From Actinomycetota bacterium (GTDB taxonomy: Bacteria; Actinomycetota; Actinomycetes; S36-B12), in contig JAUXRN010000257.1 of the NCBI GenBank assembly GCA_030681835.1, positions 1 through 64,000 on the forward strand: 64,000 nucleotides of DNA. The letters run 5' to 3'. This document shows, in pieces, positions 46,826-56,322 of the stretch. Position 1 is the stretch's first letter. Each line of letters opens with the position of its first letter. The translations under genes and the position numbers were made by a program. The notes beneath the pieces were generated by a model. The model was not told the DNA's origin. It saw only the letters and a list, made by a program, of their open reading frames with translations, and did no database searches.

Positions 46826-48384
46826 CGGCCCTTCTGGCGGACATCCCGCTCGAGCCGGCCGGCGTTCCGCGCGGCCGGGCGATGGTCGAGCGCGCCGATT
46901 GGGCCGCGCGGTCGTTCGCGACCTACGACATCGAGACCGTCCGTCGCATTGCGAAGGCGGCCGCCGAAGCAGGGGAGAAGCACGCATCGGAGTTCGCGGA
47001 GGCGGCCGTCGCCGAGACGGGCTTCGGCGTGGCCGAGCACAAGGTGCTCAAGAACGTGGCGTGCTCGATCGGCATCTGGAACACCTACGGCTCGCATGAC
47101 TACGTCTCACCGGTCGTGCACGCCGACCGGCGCATCGTCGAGATCCCCCGTCCGGCAGGGGTGGTCCTTGCGCTGACGCCGTCCACCAACCCGGTCGCCA
47201 CCACCTACTTCAAGATCATGCTGGCGCTGCTCTCGCGGAACGCGATCATCATCAGCCCGCATCCGTTCGCCCGGAAGGTGGGCGTGCAGGCTGCGCACGT
47301 CATGCGGGACGCCGCCATCGCGGCGGGTGCCCCCGACGGCTGCATCCAGGTCGCCGAGGAGCCGTCCATCCCGCTGATCAACGCGCTCATGACCGATGAG
47401 CGCGTCGACGTCATCGTCGCGACGGGCGGAACTCCCATGGTCCGCGCCGCCTACCGCAGCGGCAACCCGGCTATCGGGGTGGGCCCGGGCAATGTCCCCG
47501 TCCTGGTCGACGGCACCGCGGATCTCACGCTCGCGGCCCGGCGCCTGGTCGCAAGCAAGAGCTTCGACAACTCGATCCTGTGCACCAACGAGTCGGTCGT
47601 CATCGTCGAGGAGCGCATCGAGGCACCGTTCACGGCCGCGATGAAGCGCGAAGGTGCCTACGTCCTCGAGGGCGACGAGATCGATTCGGTGCGCGGGGTC
47701 ATCTTCGAGGGCGACCACTTCAACACGGCATGGGTCGGCAAGTCCGCGCTGCGGATCGCCGACGCCGCCGGAGTCAAGGTCCCCAAGGCCACGAAGGTCC
47801 TGGTGGCGCCGTTCTCGATCGTCGTGCCCGAGGAGATGCTCGCTCACGAGAAGCTGTGCCCGGTCCTCGGGATGGTCACGGTCCCGAGCGCCGCTCGCGG
47901 CATCGATGCGGCTCGTGCCGTGCTGCGCATCACCGGCGCCGGCCACAGCGCCGCGATCCACAGTGAGGACGCCGACACGATCATGGCGTTCGCGGCCGCG
48001 GTCCGGGTCCTGCGGGTCTCCGTCAATGTCGGCAACAGCCTCGGCAGCGCGGGGATCGAGACCAACCTGGCGCCCAGCATGACCATCGGCACCGGCTTCT
48101 TCGGTCGATCCTCGGTGGGGGAGAACCTCGAGCCGAAGCACCTGGTGAACCACACCCGGATCGCCTACAGCTCCGATGAGCGGATCCCGATGGCCGACTT
48201 TGCCGGGCTCAGCCCGTGGCAGGCGCCGCATGGTCCCGTCCCGACCTACCCGATCGCGTCCAACATGGACGATGCGCCGCAGCTGGTCAGGGCCAACGGC
48301 CCGGCCAGCGAGTCGACGGACGAGCTGCGGGATGAGATCCGCAAGCTCGTCATCGAAGAACTCCGACAGATCATCAAGGGCTGA
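46822..48384 (+). CDS. BMC-associated acylating aldehyde dehydrogenase with C-terminal encapsulation-peptide-like helix
   Basis: LALTPSTNPVATTYFK, SFDNSILCTNESVV catalytic Cys, C-terminal linker plus STDELRDEIRKLVIEELRQIIKG. Confidence 0.9.
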   Translation: MTALLADIPLEPAGVPRGRAMVERADWAARSFATYDIETVRRIAKAAAEAGEKHASEFAEAAVAETGFGVAEHKVLKNVACSIGIWNTYGSHDYVSPVVHADRRIVEIPRPAGVVLALTPSTNPVATTYFKIMLALLSRNAIIISPHPFARKVGVQAAHVMRDAAIAAGAPDGCIQVAEEPSIPLINALMTDERVDVIVATGGTPMVRAAYRSGNPAIGVGPGNVPVLVDGTADLTLAARRLVASKSFDNSILCTNESVVIVEERIEAPFTAAMKREGAYVLEGDEIDSVRGVIFEGDHFNTAWVGKSALRIADAAGVKVPKATKVLVAPFSIVVPEEMLAHEKLCPVLGMVTVPSAARGIDAARAVLRITGAGHSAAIHSEDADTIMAFAAAVRVLRVSVNVGNSLGSAGIETNLAPSMTIGTGFFGRSSVGENLEPKHLVNHTRIAYSSDERIPMADFAGLSPWQAPHGPVPTYPIASNMDDAPQLVRANGPASESTDELRDEIRKLVIEELRQIIKG

Positions 48385-48387
48385 CAC

Positions 48388-48990
48388 GTGGCTGAGCTGA
48401 GATCGTTCATCTTCCTCGATCGCCTGCAACCGCAGACGATGTGCTACCTCGGCACCTGGGTGCGCGGGTCGCTCCCTCGCGCTGACTACGCCGCGCAGAT
48501 CATCGAGGTGGCTCCGGGCCTCGATATCGAGCCCCTCACCGACGTTGCGCTCAAGCACGCCGACGTGGGTGCGGGCATCCTGTTCGTCGAGCGGCAGTTC
48601 GGCTACCTGGAGATGCACGGCCCCACCAGCTCGGTGCGCAGCGCTGCGGATGCCGTACTGGACCAGTTGGGGGCGACTGCGGCCAGCGCCACGCGGCCGC
48701 AGGTGCTCGCATCGCGAATCGTCCCGAAGATCGACCGCCAGCACGCGTTCCTGATCAACCGGAACAAGATCGGCTCGATGGCGCTGCCCGGCCAGTCGAT
48801 GTTCGTCCTGGAGATGCAGCCGGCCAGCTACGCCATCCTCGCGGCGAACGAGGCGGAGAAATCCGCCCGCATCACGCTCGTGGACTACCGGATGGCAGGT
48901 GCCACCGGGCGCCTGTACCTGACCGGGTCGGAGTCCGAGGTGCGCGCAGCAGCCGAGGCGGCCGAGGCGGCCCTGGAGGCGGTGGCCTGA
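48388..48990 (+). CDS. BMC-T-type (tandem BMC domain) shell protein
   Basis: 200 aa, homologous to 49958-50617 product; [73 protein letters not shown]. Confidence 0.85.
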   Translation: MAELRSFIFLDRLQPQTMCYLGTWVRGSLPRADYAAQIIEVAPGLDIEPLTDVALKHADVGAGILFVERQFGYLEMHGPTSSVRSAADAVLDQLGATAASATRPQVLASRIVPKIDRQHAFLINRNKIGSMALPGQSMFVLEMQPASYAILAANEAEKSARITLVDYRMAGATGRLYLTGSESEVRAAAEAAEAALEAVA

Positions 48991-49349
48991 TGTCCACGGC
49001 GGTACCGCCCGATCTCCTGCGCGAGGTCATCCGCGAAGTCGTGCGCGAGGTCATCCGCGAGGTCGTCGCGGAGGAGATCGCCGCGGCGGCCGCGGGCTCG
49101 CTCGGGCGGGGCCCGGCGTCATCTGCATCGTCCCGCCGACACGTCGAGCCTGCCGCCCGTCGGCCGGATTTGCCGGGGCCGGCCACCGGCGGGTCCCCCG
49201 TGCTGCAGCGCGGCGCTCTCACCGAGCGCCATGTCCGCGCGGTCGACAAGTCCGGCACGATAACCATCGGCAAGGCCGTCGTCATCACGCCCCTGGCCCG
49301 CGAGCGAGCGAGGTCCATGGGTGTGCAGATCATCAGGATCGAAGGGTAG
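48990..49349 (+). CDS. Small BMC-operon protein with N-terminal (REVI/REVV)4 helix and EutT/PduO-like 'TPLARERARSMGV' motif
   Basis: ATG overlaps upstream stop; LLREVIREVVREVIREVVAEEI; C-terminus VITPLARERARSMGVQIIRIEG. Confidence 0.75.
   Translation: MSTAVPPDLLREVIREVVREVIREVVAEEIAAAAAGSLGRGPASSASSRRHVEPAARRPDLPGPATGGSPVLQRGALTERHVRAVDKSGTITIGKAVVITPLARERARSMGVQIIRIEG
49020..49067 (+). repeat. Four tandem 12-bp in-frame repeats (cgcgaggtcatc-like)
   Basis: cgcgaggtcatc / cgcgaagtcgtg / cgcgaggtcatc / cgcgaggtcgtc. Confidence 0.9.
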
Positions 49350-49357
49350 GAGAGGCC

Positions 49358-49609
49358 ATGCTGCGCGCACGCGTCATCGGAAACGTCTGGGCGACGAAGA
49401 AGGTCTCGTCGATCCCGAATGGGGCCTTCCTGGAGGTCGAGGTGGAGCCGGGTGGCTCGCGCCTCATCGCCTTCGACGTGCTGGGCTCCGGCGTCGGCGA
49501 GGCGGTCCTGGTCGCGACCGGGTCGGTCGCTGCGTCGTGGTTCGAGGGGGAGGCCCCGCCGATCGATGCCCTGATCATCGGGTCCATCGACGAATCCACG
49601 AGTCACTGA
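49358..49609 (+). CDS. BMC-P (EutN/CcmL) pentameric vertex protein
   Basis: [30 protein letters not shown]...[26 protein letters not shown]-like ([12 protein letters not shown]). Confidence 0.93.
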   Translation: MLRARVIGNVWATKKVSSIPNGAFLEVEVEPGGSRLIAFDVLGSGVGEAVLVATGSVAASWFEGEAPPIDALIIGSIDESTSH

Positions 49610-49679
49610 ACGGTTCCACGACACACGTCACGGACCTCACCACCGAGCCGGGACGGTCACCACGAGGAAGGGAAGCACG

Positions 49680-49961
49680 ATGTCCAACTACGCGATCGGC
49701 ATGATCGAGACCCGGGGGTATGTTGCGGCACTCGCTGCGGCCGACGCCATGGTCAAGGCAGCCAACGTGACCATCGTCAGCCGGGAGCAGGTCGGCGCCG
49801 GCCTGGTGGCCGTCACCATCCAGGGTGACGTCGGAGCCGTCAAGGCGGCGACCGAGGCCGGGTCCGAGGCGGCGAGCCAGGTCGGTGAGCTCGTCAGCGT
49901 CCACGTGATCCCGCGTCCGCACGCAGAGCTCGCCAAGAACTTCGGCGTCTCGGCGTCGTGA
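49680..49961 (+). CDS. BMC-H hexameric shell protein
   Basis: [61 protein letters not shown], canonical 93-aa Pf00936-type. Confidence 0.95.
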   Translation: MSNYAIGMIETRGYVAALAAADAMVKAANVTIVSREQVGAGLVAVTIQGDVGAVKAATEAGSEAASQVGELVSVHVIPRPHAELAKNFGVSAS

Positions 49962-50617
49962 CGACGGGCAGCATGCCCGCACCTGCGTCCCCGGAACTCC
50001 GCGTCTACCTGCAGATCGAGGATCTCCAGCCGCAGTTCGCGGCCTACCTCGGAACGCCGACGCGGGCGCGTGGCTACCCGCCGTACGCGGGCCAGCATTC
50101 GCTGATCGTCGAGGTGGCCCCTGGGCTCGCGATCGAGCGCGTCACCGATCTCGCCCTGCGGTCCGCGCCCGACGTCGCGCCGGGAATCCTGTTCGTCGAG
50201 CGGCAGTTCGGCGTGCTCGAGGTGCACGCGGACAGTCTCGACCACGTGCAGCAGGCTGGCTCGGCAATCCTGGCGGGGATCGATGCCCGGGCGGAGGACC
50301 AGATGCGCCCGCGGGTGCTGTTCCACGACATCATCGAGGACATCACCGACCAGCACGCGGTGATCATCAACCGCAATCGCCAGGCCTCGATGATCCTGCC
50401 GGGCCAGAGCCTGCTGGTCTTCGAGATGACCCCCGCGCTGTTCGCGGCCATGGCGGCGAACGAGGCCGAGAAGGCAGCACCCGACATCACGCTCGTCGAC
50501 GTGCAGATGATCGGGGCGGCCGGCCGCGTGTACATCTCGGGAACGACGCAGTCCGTGGCCGTCGCCCGCGAGGCGATCAGCACGGCTTTGGCTGCAGTGA
50601 CGGGACGCGACCAGTAG
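49958..50617 (+). CDS. BMC-T-type shell protein, second paralog
   Basis: 219 aa; [71 protein letters not shown]. Confidence 0.85.
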   Translation: MTTGSMPAPASPELRVYLQIEDLQPQFAAYLGTPTRARGYPPYAGQHSLIVEVAPGLAIERVTDLALRSAPDVAPGILFVERQFGVLEVHADSLDHVQQAGSAILAGIDARAEDQMRPRVLFHDIIEDITDQHAVIINRNRQASMILPGQSLLVFEMTPALFAAMAANEAEKAAPDITLVDVQMIGAAGRVYISGTTQSVAVAREAISTALAAVTGRDQ

Positions 50618-50660
50618 CGTCACGCGCGACGCGAGAGACCGTGGGTCGAAAGGAGCTGGA

Positions 50661-51638
50661 GTGCACGACGCAGTGACATCGTTCGAGGTGTTCGCCCACG
50701 CGTCGCTGCCCGCATACGGCCTCGACCCGAACGCCGAGGTGACCCTTCTCAACGTGTCCGAGAACGGCACCTTCCGGGTCGACGACCCGGTGCAGGGACG
50801 CTCGGTGCTTCGCGTCCATCGCACCGGCTATCACTCGCAGGAGGCAATCCTCAGCGAGCTCGACTGGATCGCCGCCCTGAGGGAGGACGGGATCGTCTCG
50901 ACGCCGGCCTTCATGCCCGCACTGGACGGTCAGCGGGTCGTCACGGCGCGGACGCCCGACGGAGGTGAGCGCCACGTCGTCCGGTTCGCGTGGGTCGACG
51001 GCGTGGAACCCACCGAGGACCGCCTGGCCCAGGACTTCGAGGAACTCGGTGCCATCACCGCCCGCCTGCATATCCACTCGAAGGCCTGGACGCGGCCCGC
51101 CGAGTTCACCAGGTTCGTGTGGGACTACGACACCTCGATCGGCGATCACGGACACTGGGGCAGGTGGCAGGAGGGCTTGGGCATCGGTCCCGCGGAGACG
51201 GCAATCCTCGACCGCTGCTCGACCAGGATCCGCGAGCGACTCGCGGCGTATGGCAAGGGGCCGGAGCGCTTCGGGCTGGTGCATGCCGACATGCGGCTGG
51301 CCAACCTTCTGGTCAACGGACCCGCGGTCAACGTGATCGACTTCGACGACTGTGGCCTGAGCTGGTTCATGTACGACCTCGGGTCATCGTTGTCGTTCAT
51401 CGAGCACGAGCCGTACGTGCCGGAGCTCGTCGACGCGTGGGTGCAGGGCTACCGGTCGGTGAGCCCGATGAGCGCCGAGGAGGAAGCCGAGCTGCCGACC
51501 TTCATCATGCTGCGCCGCATGCTGCTGGTCGCGTGGGTCGGGTCCCACGCCGCGACGGATACCGCACAGCAGATGGGCCCGGAGTACGGGGTGACGAGTT
51601 GCCGCCTGGCTGAGGAGTACCTCAGCAGGATGTCCTGA
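50661..51638 (+). CDS. APH-fold kinase, probable 1-amino-2-propanol kinase of RMM/AUM
   Basis: [42 protein letters not shown]; sits in BMC operon. Confidence 0.83.
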   Translation: MHDAVTSFEVFAHASLPAYGLDPNAEVTLLNVSENGTFRVDDPVQGRSVLRVHRTGYHSQEAILSELDWIAALREDGIVSTPAFMPALDGQRVVTARTPDGGERHVVRFAWVDGVEPTEDRLAQDFEELGAITARLHIHSKAWTRPAEFTRFVWDYDTSIGDHGHWGRWQEGLGIGPAETAILDRCSTRIRERLAAYGKGPERFGLVHADMRLANLLVNGPAVNVIDFDDCGLSWFMYDLGSSLSFIEHEPYVPELVDAWVQGYRSVSPMSAEEEAELPTFIMLRRMLLVAWVGSHAATDTAQQMGPEYGVTSCRLAEEYLSRMS

Positions 51639-51646
51639 GGAGGAAC

Positions 51647-52429
51647 ATGTTCGGATCAATCGCAGGTCGCTCCGTTGTCGTCACGGGCGCGACGAAGGGC
51701 ATCGGCAAGGGGATCGCGCGGGTGATGGTCAGGGCGGGCACGAACGTCCTCATCACCGGTCGCAACGAGGAGGATGCCAGGCGCACGGTCGGCGAACTGG
51801 CGGAGCTGGGCTCCGGGACAGTGGCCTACTTCCTCGGTGACGTCGCGGATGCGGGGGCCTGCCGCGACATGGCGCAGGCTGCCGTCGATGCCCATGGCGG
51901 AATTGACGTGCTCTGCGCGAATGCCGGGATCTTCCCCGACGCGAAGCTCGTCGACATGTCCGAGGTGGACATGGACCTGGTCCTCGGCACCAACGTGAAG
52001 GGCACGATCCTCAGCGTGCAGGCCTGCCTCCCGGCGCTCAAGGCGAGCGGCCATGGACGCGTGATCCTCACGTCGTCGATCACGGGGCCCATCACCGGCT
52101 ACCCGGGGTGGTCGCACTACGGCGCGAGCAAGGCTGCCCAGTTGGGGTTCATGCGGACGGCGTCGATCGAGCTCGCGCCGATGGGCATCACGGTCAACGC
52201 TGTCCTTCCCGGGAACATCGCGACCGAGGGGCTGGCAGATCTCGGCGAGGACTACCGTCGGTCCATGGAGATGTCCATTCCCCAGCGCCGGCTCGGCGAC
52301 GTCGAGGACATCGGCAACGTCGCGCTGTTCTTCGCCTCCGATGAGGCCGGCTACATCACCGGACAGGCCCTTGTCGTGGATGGTGGCCAGATCCTCCCGG
52401 AGTCCCTGGCGGCCCTCGAAGCGATGTAG
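51647..52429 (+). CDS. SDR-family (amino-alcohol) dehydrogenase of BMC operon
   Basis: [62 protein letters not shown]. Confidence 0.88.
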   Translation: MFGSIAGRSVVVTGATKGIGKGIARVMVRAGTNVLITGRNEEDARRTVGELAELGSGTVAYFLGDVADAGACRDMAQAAVDAHGGIDVLCANAGIFPDAKLVDMSEVDMDLVLGTNVKGTILSVQACLPALKASGHGRVILTSSITGPITGYPGWSHYGASKAAQLGFMRTASIELAPMGITVNAVLPGNIATEGLADLGEDYRRSMEMSIPQRRLGDVEDIGNVALFFASDEAGYITGQALVVDGGQILPESLAALEAM

Positions 52430-52435
52430 GCAGCC

Positions 52436-53245
52436 GTGGACAGCATCGTCGCCGACGAACCGTCGGGCATCGGCCCCACCGGCGAGGACGTCCGTAGGCG
52501 GATCGTCGGGATGGTCGAGCGGGGCTCACTCCAGCCAGGAGAGAAGCTGGGCGCCGAGCGGGAGCTCGCGACCCGGCTAGGGGTGAGCAGATCGACCCTG
52601 CGCCAGGCGCTCGCGTCCCTCGAGGAGTCGGGCGTGATCCGTCGGGTCCCGGGCCGCGGCGGCGGGACGTTCATCGCGTCGGCCAAGGTCGAGCGCGACC
52701 TGTCCCGAATCGTCGGCGTTCCGATGCTTCTTCGCGATCAGGGCTTCACTGCGGGCTCCCGGGTGGTGAGCGTCGGCGTCGCCACTGCCGGGCCCGACGC
52801 GGCCGAGGCCCTGGGCATCCGGGAGGAGGACTTCGTCGTCGACCTGGTGCGGATCCGGCTGGCCGACGGGGCTCCCATCTCACTGGAGCATGCGGTCTTC
52901 CCCGCAGAGCTGGTACCCGGGCTACCGGAGCGAGACCTCGGCGGCTCGATCTACGAGCTCATCGACCGCGAGTACGGATTGCGTCCGGAGGAGGCGATCG
53001 AGCACATCGAGGTGACAGAGGCCGGGGCGCTCGAGGCATCGATCCTGGGCATCGCGGCAGGCTCCCCCCTGGTATCGATCACCAGGACCACGCGGGACCC
53101 CCACGGCGTGGTCTTCGAGTACTCACGCGACCTGTTCCGGGCCGACCGGACCCGGATCAGCGTGCGGGTCAAGGGATCCCCGACCCACGAGACGGCCCGC
53201 CTGCGCGGCCGGGTCGTCGAGCTGGTCCCGCCGCAGGAGGCCTGA
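52436..53245 (+). CDS. GntR/HutC-family regulator with UTRA domain
   Basis: LQPGEKLGAERELATRLGVSRSTLRQALASLEESGVIRRVPGRGGGTFI; EHAVFPAELVPGL UTRA signature. Confidence 0.92.
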   Translation: MDSIVADEPSGIGPTGEDVRRRIVGMVERGSLQPGEKLGAERELATRLGVSRSTLRQALASLEESGVIRRVPGRGGGTFIASAKVERDLSRIVGVPMLLRDQGFTAGSRVVSVGVATAGPDAAEALGIREEDFVVDLVRIRLADGAPISLEHAVFPAELVPGLPERDLGGSIYELIDREYGLRPEEAIEHIEVTEAGALEASILGIAAGSPLVSITRTTRDPHGVVFEYSRDLFRADRTRISVRVKGSPTHETARLRGRVVELVPPQEA

Positions 53246-54399
53246 TGCCGACGGCGCGCGACGTGGGCTTCCCGCTGGCCGGCCAGCCGGGACCGGCCAA
53301 CGCGGTGACCGACGTGCGGGGCGTCAGCGTCGGTCACGTCACGATCATCACCGACGACCCCGAGGATCCGCACCGCGCAGCCCGGACAGGCGTGACGGCC
53401 ATCCTGCCGCGGGGGCGAGACGGGATCGGCGTCACCGCGGCGTGCGGCATCAGCGTCCTGAACGGAAACGGCGAGATGACCGGATCGCACTGGATCGCCG
53501 AGACCGGCGCTCTCGGCGGCCCGATCATGCTCACCAATACCCACGCGGTCGGGACAGTGCACCGCGGGGTGATCGACTGGATCGCCGCGAACCGACCGGA
53601 TGGGACCATGGAGTGGCTGCTTCCTGTGGTCGCCGAGACGTGGGACGGCTACCTCAACGCGATCAACGAGCCGCACGTCACGGGCGCCCATGCGGCGGAG
53701 GCGATCGAGGCCGCGAGCTCCGATCGGCCGGCCGAGGGTTCGGTCGGCGGTGGCACGGGCATGAACTGCTACGAGTTCTCCGGGGGATCCGGCACGTCCT
53801 CCCGGATCGTCTCGTTCGGTGGAGTCGACTACGTGCTCGGCGTGATCGTCCAGGCGAACTTCGGTTCGCGCGACGAGCTCACCGTGGCAGGCGTCCCCGT
53901 GGGCGACCTCGACGCGCCGAACCCGATCGCCGCCGACGGGTGGTTTGCCGCCGACGTGGCGCGGGTGGCACCTCCGGGCGCTGGCTCGGTGATCGTTGTC
54001 GTCGCGACTGACGCCCCGATGCTCCCTGAGCAGTGCCAGGCGCTGGCCCGCCGGGTCCCCCTCGGGCTGGCTCGAACCGGGACGATGGGCAGTCACTTCA
54101 GTGGTGACCTGTTCCTTGCCTTCAGCACCGCCAATCCTGGCGCACTCGACAGTGGCTTCCCCCACGGTCCGGCCGATCGCGATGCGCTGCGCTCCCTCGA
54201 CTTCGTGCCCTGGAACCGCATGGACCCCTTCTTCCGGGCTACCGTGCAGGCCGTCGAGGAGGCCGTACTCAACTGCCTGACGACGAACGTCGACCTGGCG
54301 GGCCGGTCCGGGCACTGGATGCCGGCGCTGCCGGTGGACCAGGTAAGCCGGCGCCTGATGCGGTCGGGGCTACTCCCCGGTCATCCCCAGGAACCGTAG
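53245..54399 (+). CDS. P1-family peptidase (DmpA/L-aminopeptidase/D-esterase-like)
   Basis: AVTDVRGVSVGHVTI, GNGEMTGSHWIAETGALGGPIMLTNTHAVG, VGGGTGMNCYEFSGGSGTSSR, FGSRDELTVAGVPVG. Confidence 0.9.
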   Translation: MPTARDVGFPLAGQPGPANAVTDVRGVSVGHVTIITDDPEDPHRAARTGVTAILPRGRDGIGVTAACGISVLNGNGEMTGSHWIAETGALGGPIMLTNTHAVGTVHRGVIDWIAANRPDGTMEWLLPVVAETWDGYLNAINEPHVTGAHAAEAIEAASSDRPAEGSVGGGTGMNCYEFSGGSGTSSRIVSFGGVDYVLGVIVQANFGSRDELTVAGVPVGDLDAPNPIAADGWFAADVARVAPPGAGSVIVVVATDAPMLPEQCQALARRVPLGLARTGTMGSHFSGDLFLAFSTANPGALDSGFPHGPADRDALRSLDFVPWNRMDPFFRATVQAVEEAVLNCLTTNVDLAGRSGHWMPALPVDQVSRRLMRSGLLPGHPQEP

Positions 54400-55371
54400 A
54401 GCGTTGCCGCCCAGGAGCGCCTCGCGGTCCGAGTCCTCGAGGGTGGCGCGCCGGACGACGTCTCCCGCCGGGCGTTCGCCGAACGGGTAGGGGTAGTCGC
54501 TGCCCATCATGACCTGCTCGGCGCCGAGGACGTCGACGAGCAGGCGCAGCGCGGCGTCGGAGAACACGACGCTGTCCACGCTGAACCGGCTGATGTAGGC
54601 GCTGGGGGGATGCTCGCTGTCGGCACCGACCACGTCCCGACGCTGGTGCCAGGCGTTGTCGGCCCGGCCGGCCCAGAAGGCGAATGACCCGCCGCCGTGG
54701 GCGAAAGCCAGGCGAAGCGACTCCGGCAGCCGGTCGAAGGCGCCGCTGAGGACAAGGGCAAGGACCGACAGGTGGGTCTCGGCCGGCATGCCGACGAGCC
54801 ACTGCCCCATCCACCGGTCGAGGCGGGGTGACTGCGGCATGTCCCACGGGTGCACGAAGACGGGGACCCCACGGTCGGCGCAGTGGTGGAGGAAGGTCAC
54901 GACCCCGTCGGAGTCGAGGTCGGCGTCGCCGACGTGGTTCCCGATCTCGACTCCCCTGTGTCCGTTGGCGATGCTCCGGTCGAGTTCCGCGCAGGCAAGG
55001 TCGGCGTCCTGGAGGGGCACTTGGCAGAAGGGCATCAGCCGGTCCGGCTGCTCCGCGGTGATGTCCAGGGCCAGGTCGTTGAACAGAGCGGCGACGTCGG
55101 CGGCCTGGCGCGGCGAGCGGCCGTAGGAGAAGAAGACGGGTGTCGGCGACACGACCTGCACGTCCACCCCGTCGGCAGCCATGTCGGCGAGGCGCCGGTC
55201 GGCATTCCAGCATGCATCAGTGATGCGGCGGAACTCCTTGTCGCCGAGCATGATCGTCGCCTCGGAGACCGAGTCCACCCGGATCATGGGCCAACCGTCG
55301 CCCCCGGCAATCCCGGCGAGGTCCGGCCAGCCCCGGGGGACGTAGTGGGAGTGGACGTCGACGACGGGCAT
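54370..55371 (-). CDS. Amidohydrolase, 2-amino-3-carboxymuconate-6-semialdehyde decarboxylase-like (ACMSD)
   Basis: VVDVHSHYVPRGWPDLAG, PVFVHPWDMPQSPRLDRWMGQWLVGMPAET, FAHGGGSFAFWAGRADNAW, MGSDYPYPFGE; context with 3-HAO. Confidence 0.87.
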   Translation of the reverse strand: MPVVDVHSHYVPRGWPDLAGIAGGDGWPMIRVDSVSEATIMLGDKEFRRITDACWNADRRLADMAADGVDVQVVSPTPVFFSYGRSPRQAADVAALFNDLALDITAEQPDRLMPFCQVPLQDADLACAELDRSIANGHRGVEIGNHVGDADLDSDGVVTFLHHCADRGVPVFVHPWDMPQSPRLDRWMGQWLVGMPAETHLSVLALVLSGAFDRLPESLRLAFAHGGGSFAFWAGRADNAWHQRRDVVGADSEHPPSAYISRFSVDSVVFSDAALRLLVDVLGAEQVMMGSDYPYPFGERPAGDVVRRATLEDSDREALLGGNALRFLGMTGE

Positions 55372-55379
55372 CCGGCCGG

Positions 55380-55904
55380 TCAGCCCCGGCCGGGATGGAC
55401 GCTGCCGCACGCCCGGCAGGTGCGGGCCTGCTCATCGCCGTAGAACGCGTCGAAGACCGGCGGCAAGTCGACGACGATGTCCGTCACCTGCAGCTCGACC
55501 TCGTGGATGAGGCCGTGGCACGAAGGGCAGTACCACTGGAAGCGCTCCAGCACGCCTGGCTCGCGGACCCGCTCGAACACCAGGCCGATCGATCCGGCCT
55601 CGGGGCGCTGCGGCGAGTGCGGCATGTTGCGCGGGAGCACCCACATCTGTCCCGGGCCGATCGTGACCGTACGAGGACCGTCCGGCGGCATGAGGTCGAC
55701 GTGCATCGTCCCCGTGAGCTGGTAGAAGACCTCCTCGAACGGGTCGACGTGGTAGTCGGTGCGCTGGTTGGGGCCGCCGACGACCATGACGATGAAGTCC
55801 TCGCCGCCCGGGAAGACCTCCTTGTTGCCGACCGGCGGCCTCAGCCCCGGACCGTGCTCCGCGAGCCACGCGTCGAAGTCGAGCGAGTCGCTCAGTTCAG
55901 TCAT
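55380..55904 (-). CDS. 3-hydroxyanthranilate 3,4-dioxygenase
   Basis: VVGGPNQRTDYHVDPFEEVFYQLTGTMHVDLM, RNMPHSPQRPEAGSIGLVFERVR, C-terminal CxxC...CxxC (CPSC, CRAC). Confidence 0.93.
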   Translation of the reverse strand: MTELSDSLDFDAWLAEHGPGLRPPVGNKEVFPGGEDFIVMVVGGPNQRTDYHVDPFEEVFYQLTGTMHVDLMPPDGPRTVTIGPGQMWVLPRNMPHSPQRPEAGSIGLVFERVREPGVLERFQWYCPSCHGLIHEVELQVTDIVVDLPPVFDAFYGDEQARTCRACGSVHPGRG

Positions 55905-56322
55905 GGGTCCCTCCCGTCCGGTGGGCGATCGCCTGGATCTCGATGAGCAGGTCGGGGTGCGGCAGTTCCCGCACGGCGACGGTCGTGCGGGTCGGACCGT
56001 CCTCGGTGAAGTACTCGGCGTAGGCACTGTTGTAGCCGTCGAAGTCGGACATGTCGACCAGGTAGCAGGTGACCTGGACCAGATCACCCAGCCCGCACCC
56101 GACGGCCGCGAGGATGTCCTCGATGTTGGCGATGACGGCCCTGGTCTGCTGCGCGATGTCGCGGTGCGTGACGCCGTCGACGACGTCGACGCCGGCGTGG
56201 CTGCCGTCCGGGCGCCGGCTGGACGTCCCGGACACGAATACGAAGTCGCCGACGACCTTGACGTGCGGGTAGCGGCCGCGAGGGGCGGCCTTGCCCGCGA
56301 CGACCTGACTGCGGCCGGTCAC
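55897..56322 (-). CDS. RidA-family protein, probable 2-aminomuconate deaminase
   Basis: GRYPHVKVVGDFVFVSGTSSRRPDG, GLGDLVQVTCYLVDMSDFDGYNSAYAEYF, RTTVAVRELPHPDLLIEIQAIA; between 3-HAO and KMO genes. Confidence 0.85.
   Translation of the reverse strand: MTGRSQVVAGKAAPRGRYPHVKVVGDFVFVSGTSSRRPDGSHAGVDVVDGVTHRDIAQQTRAVIANIEDILAAVGCGLGDLVQVTCYLVDMSDFDGYNSAYAEYFTEDGPTRTTVAVRELPHPDLLIEIQAIAHRTGGTHD

Noticed and set aside
49020-49067. The 12-bp tandem repeat as a non-coding or sequencing-artefact repeat
   Set aside because: Multiple of three, in frame, with synonymous/conservative variation between units, so it looks like a selected protein helix
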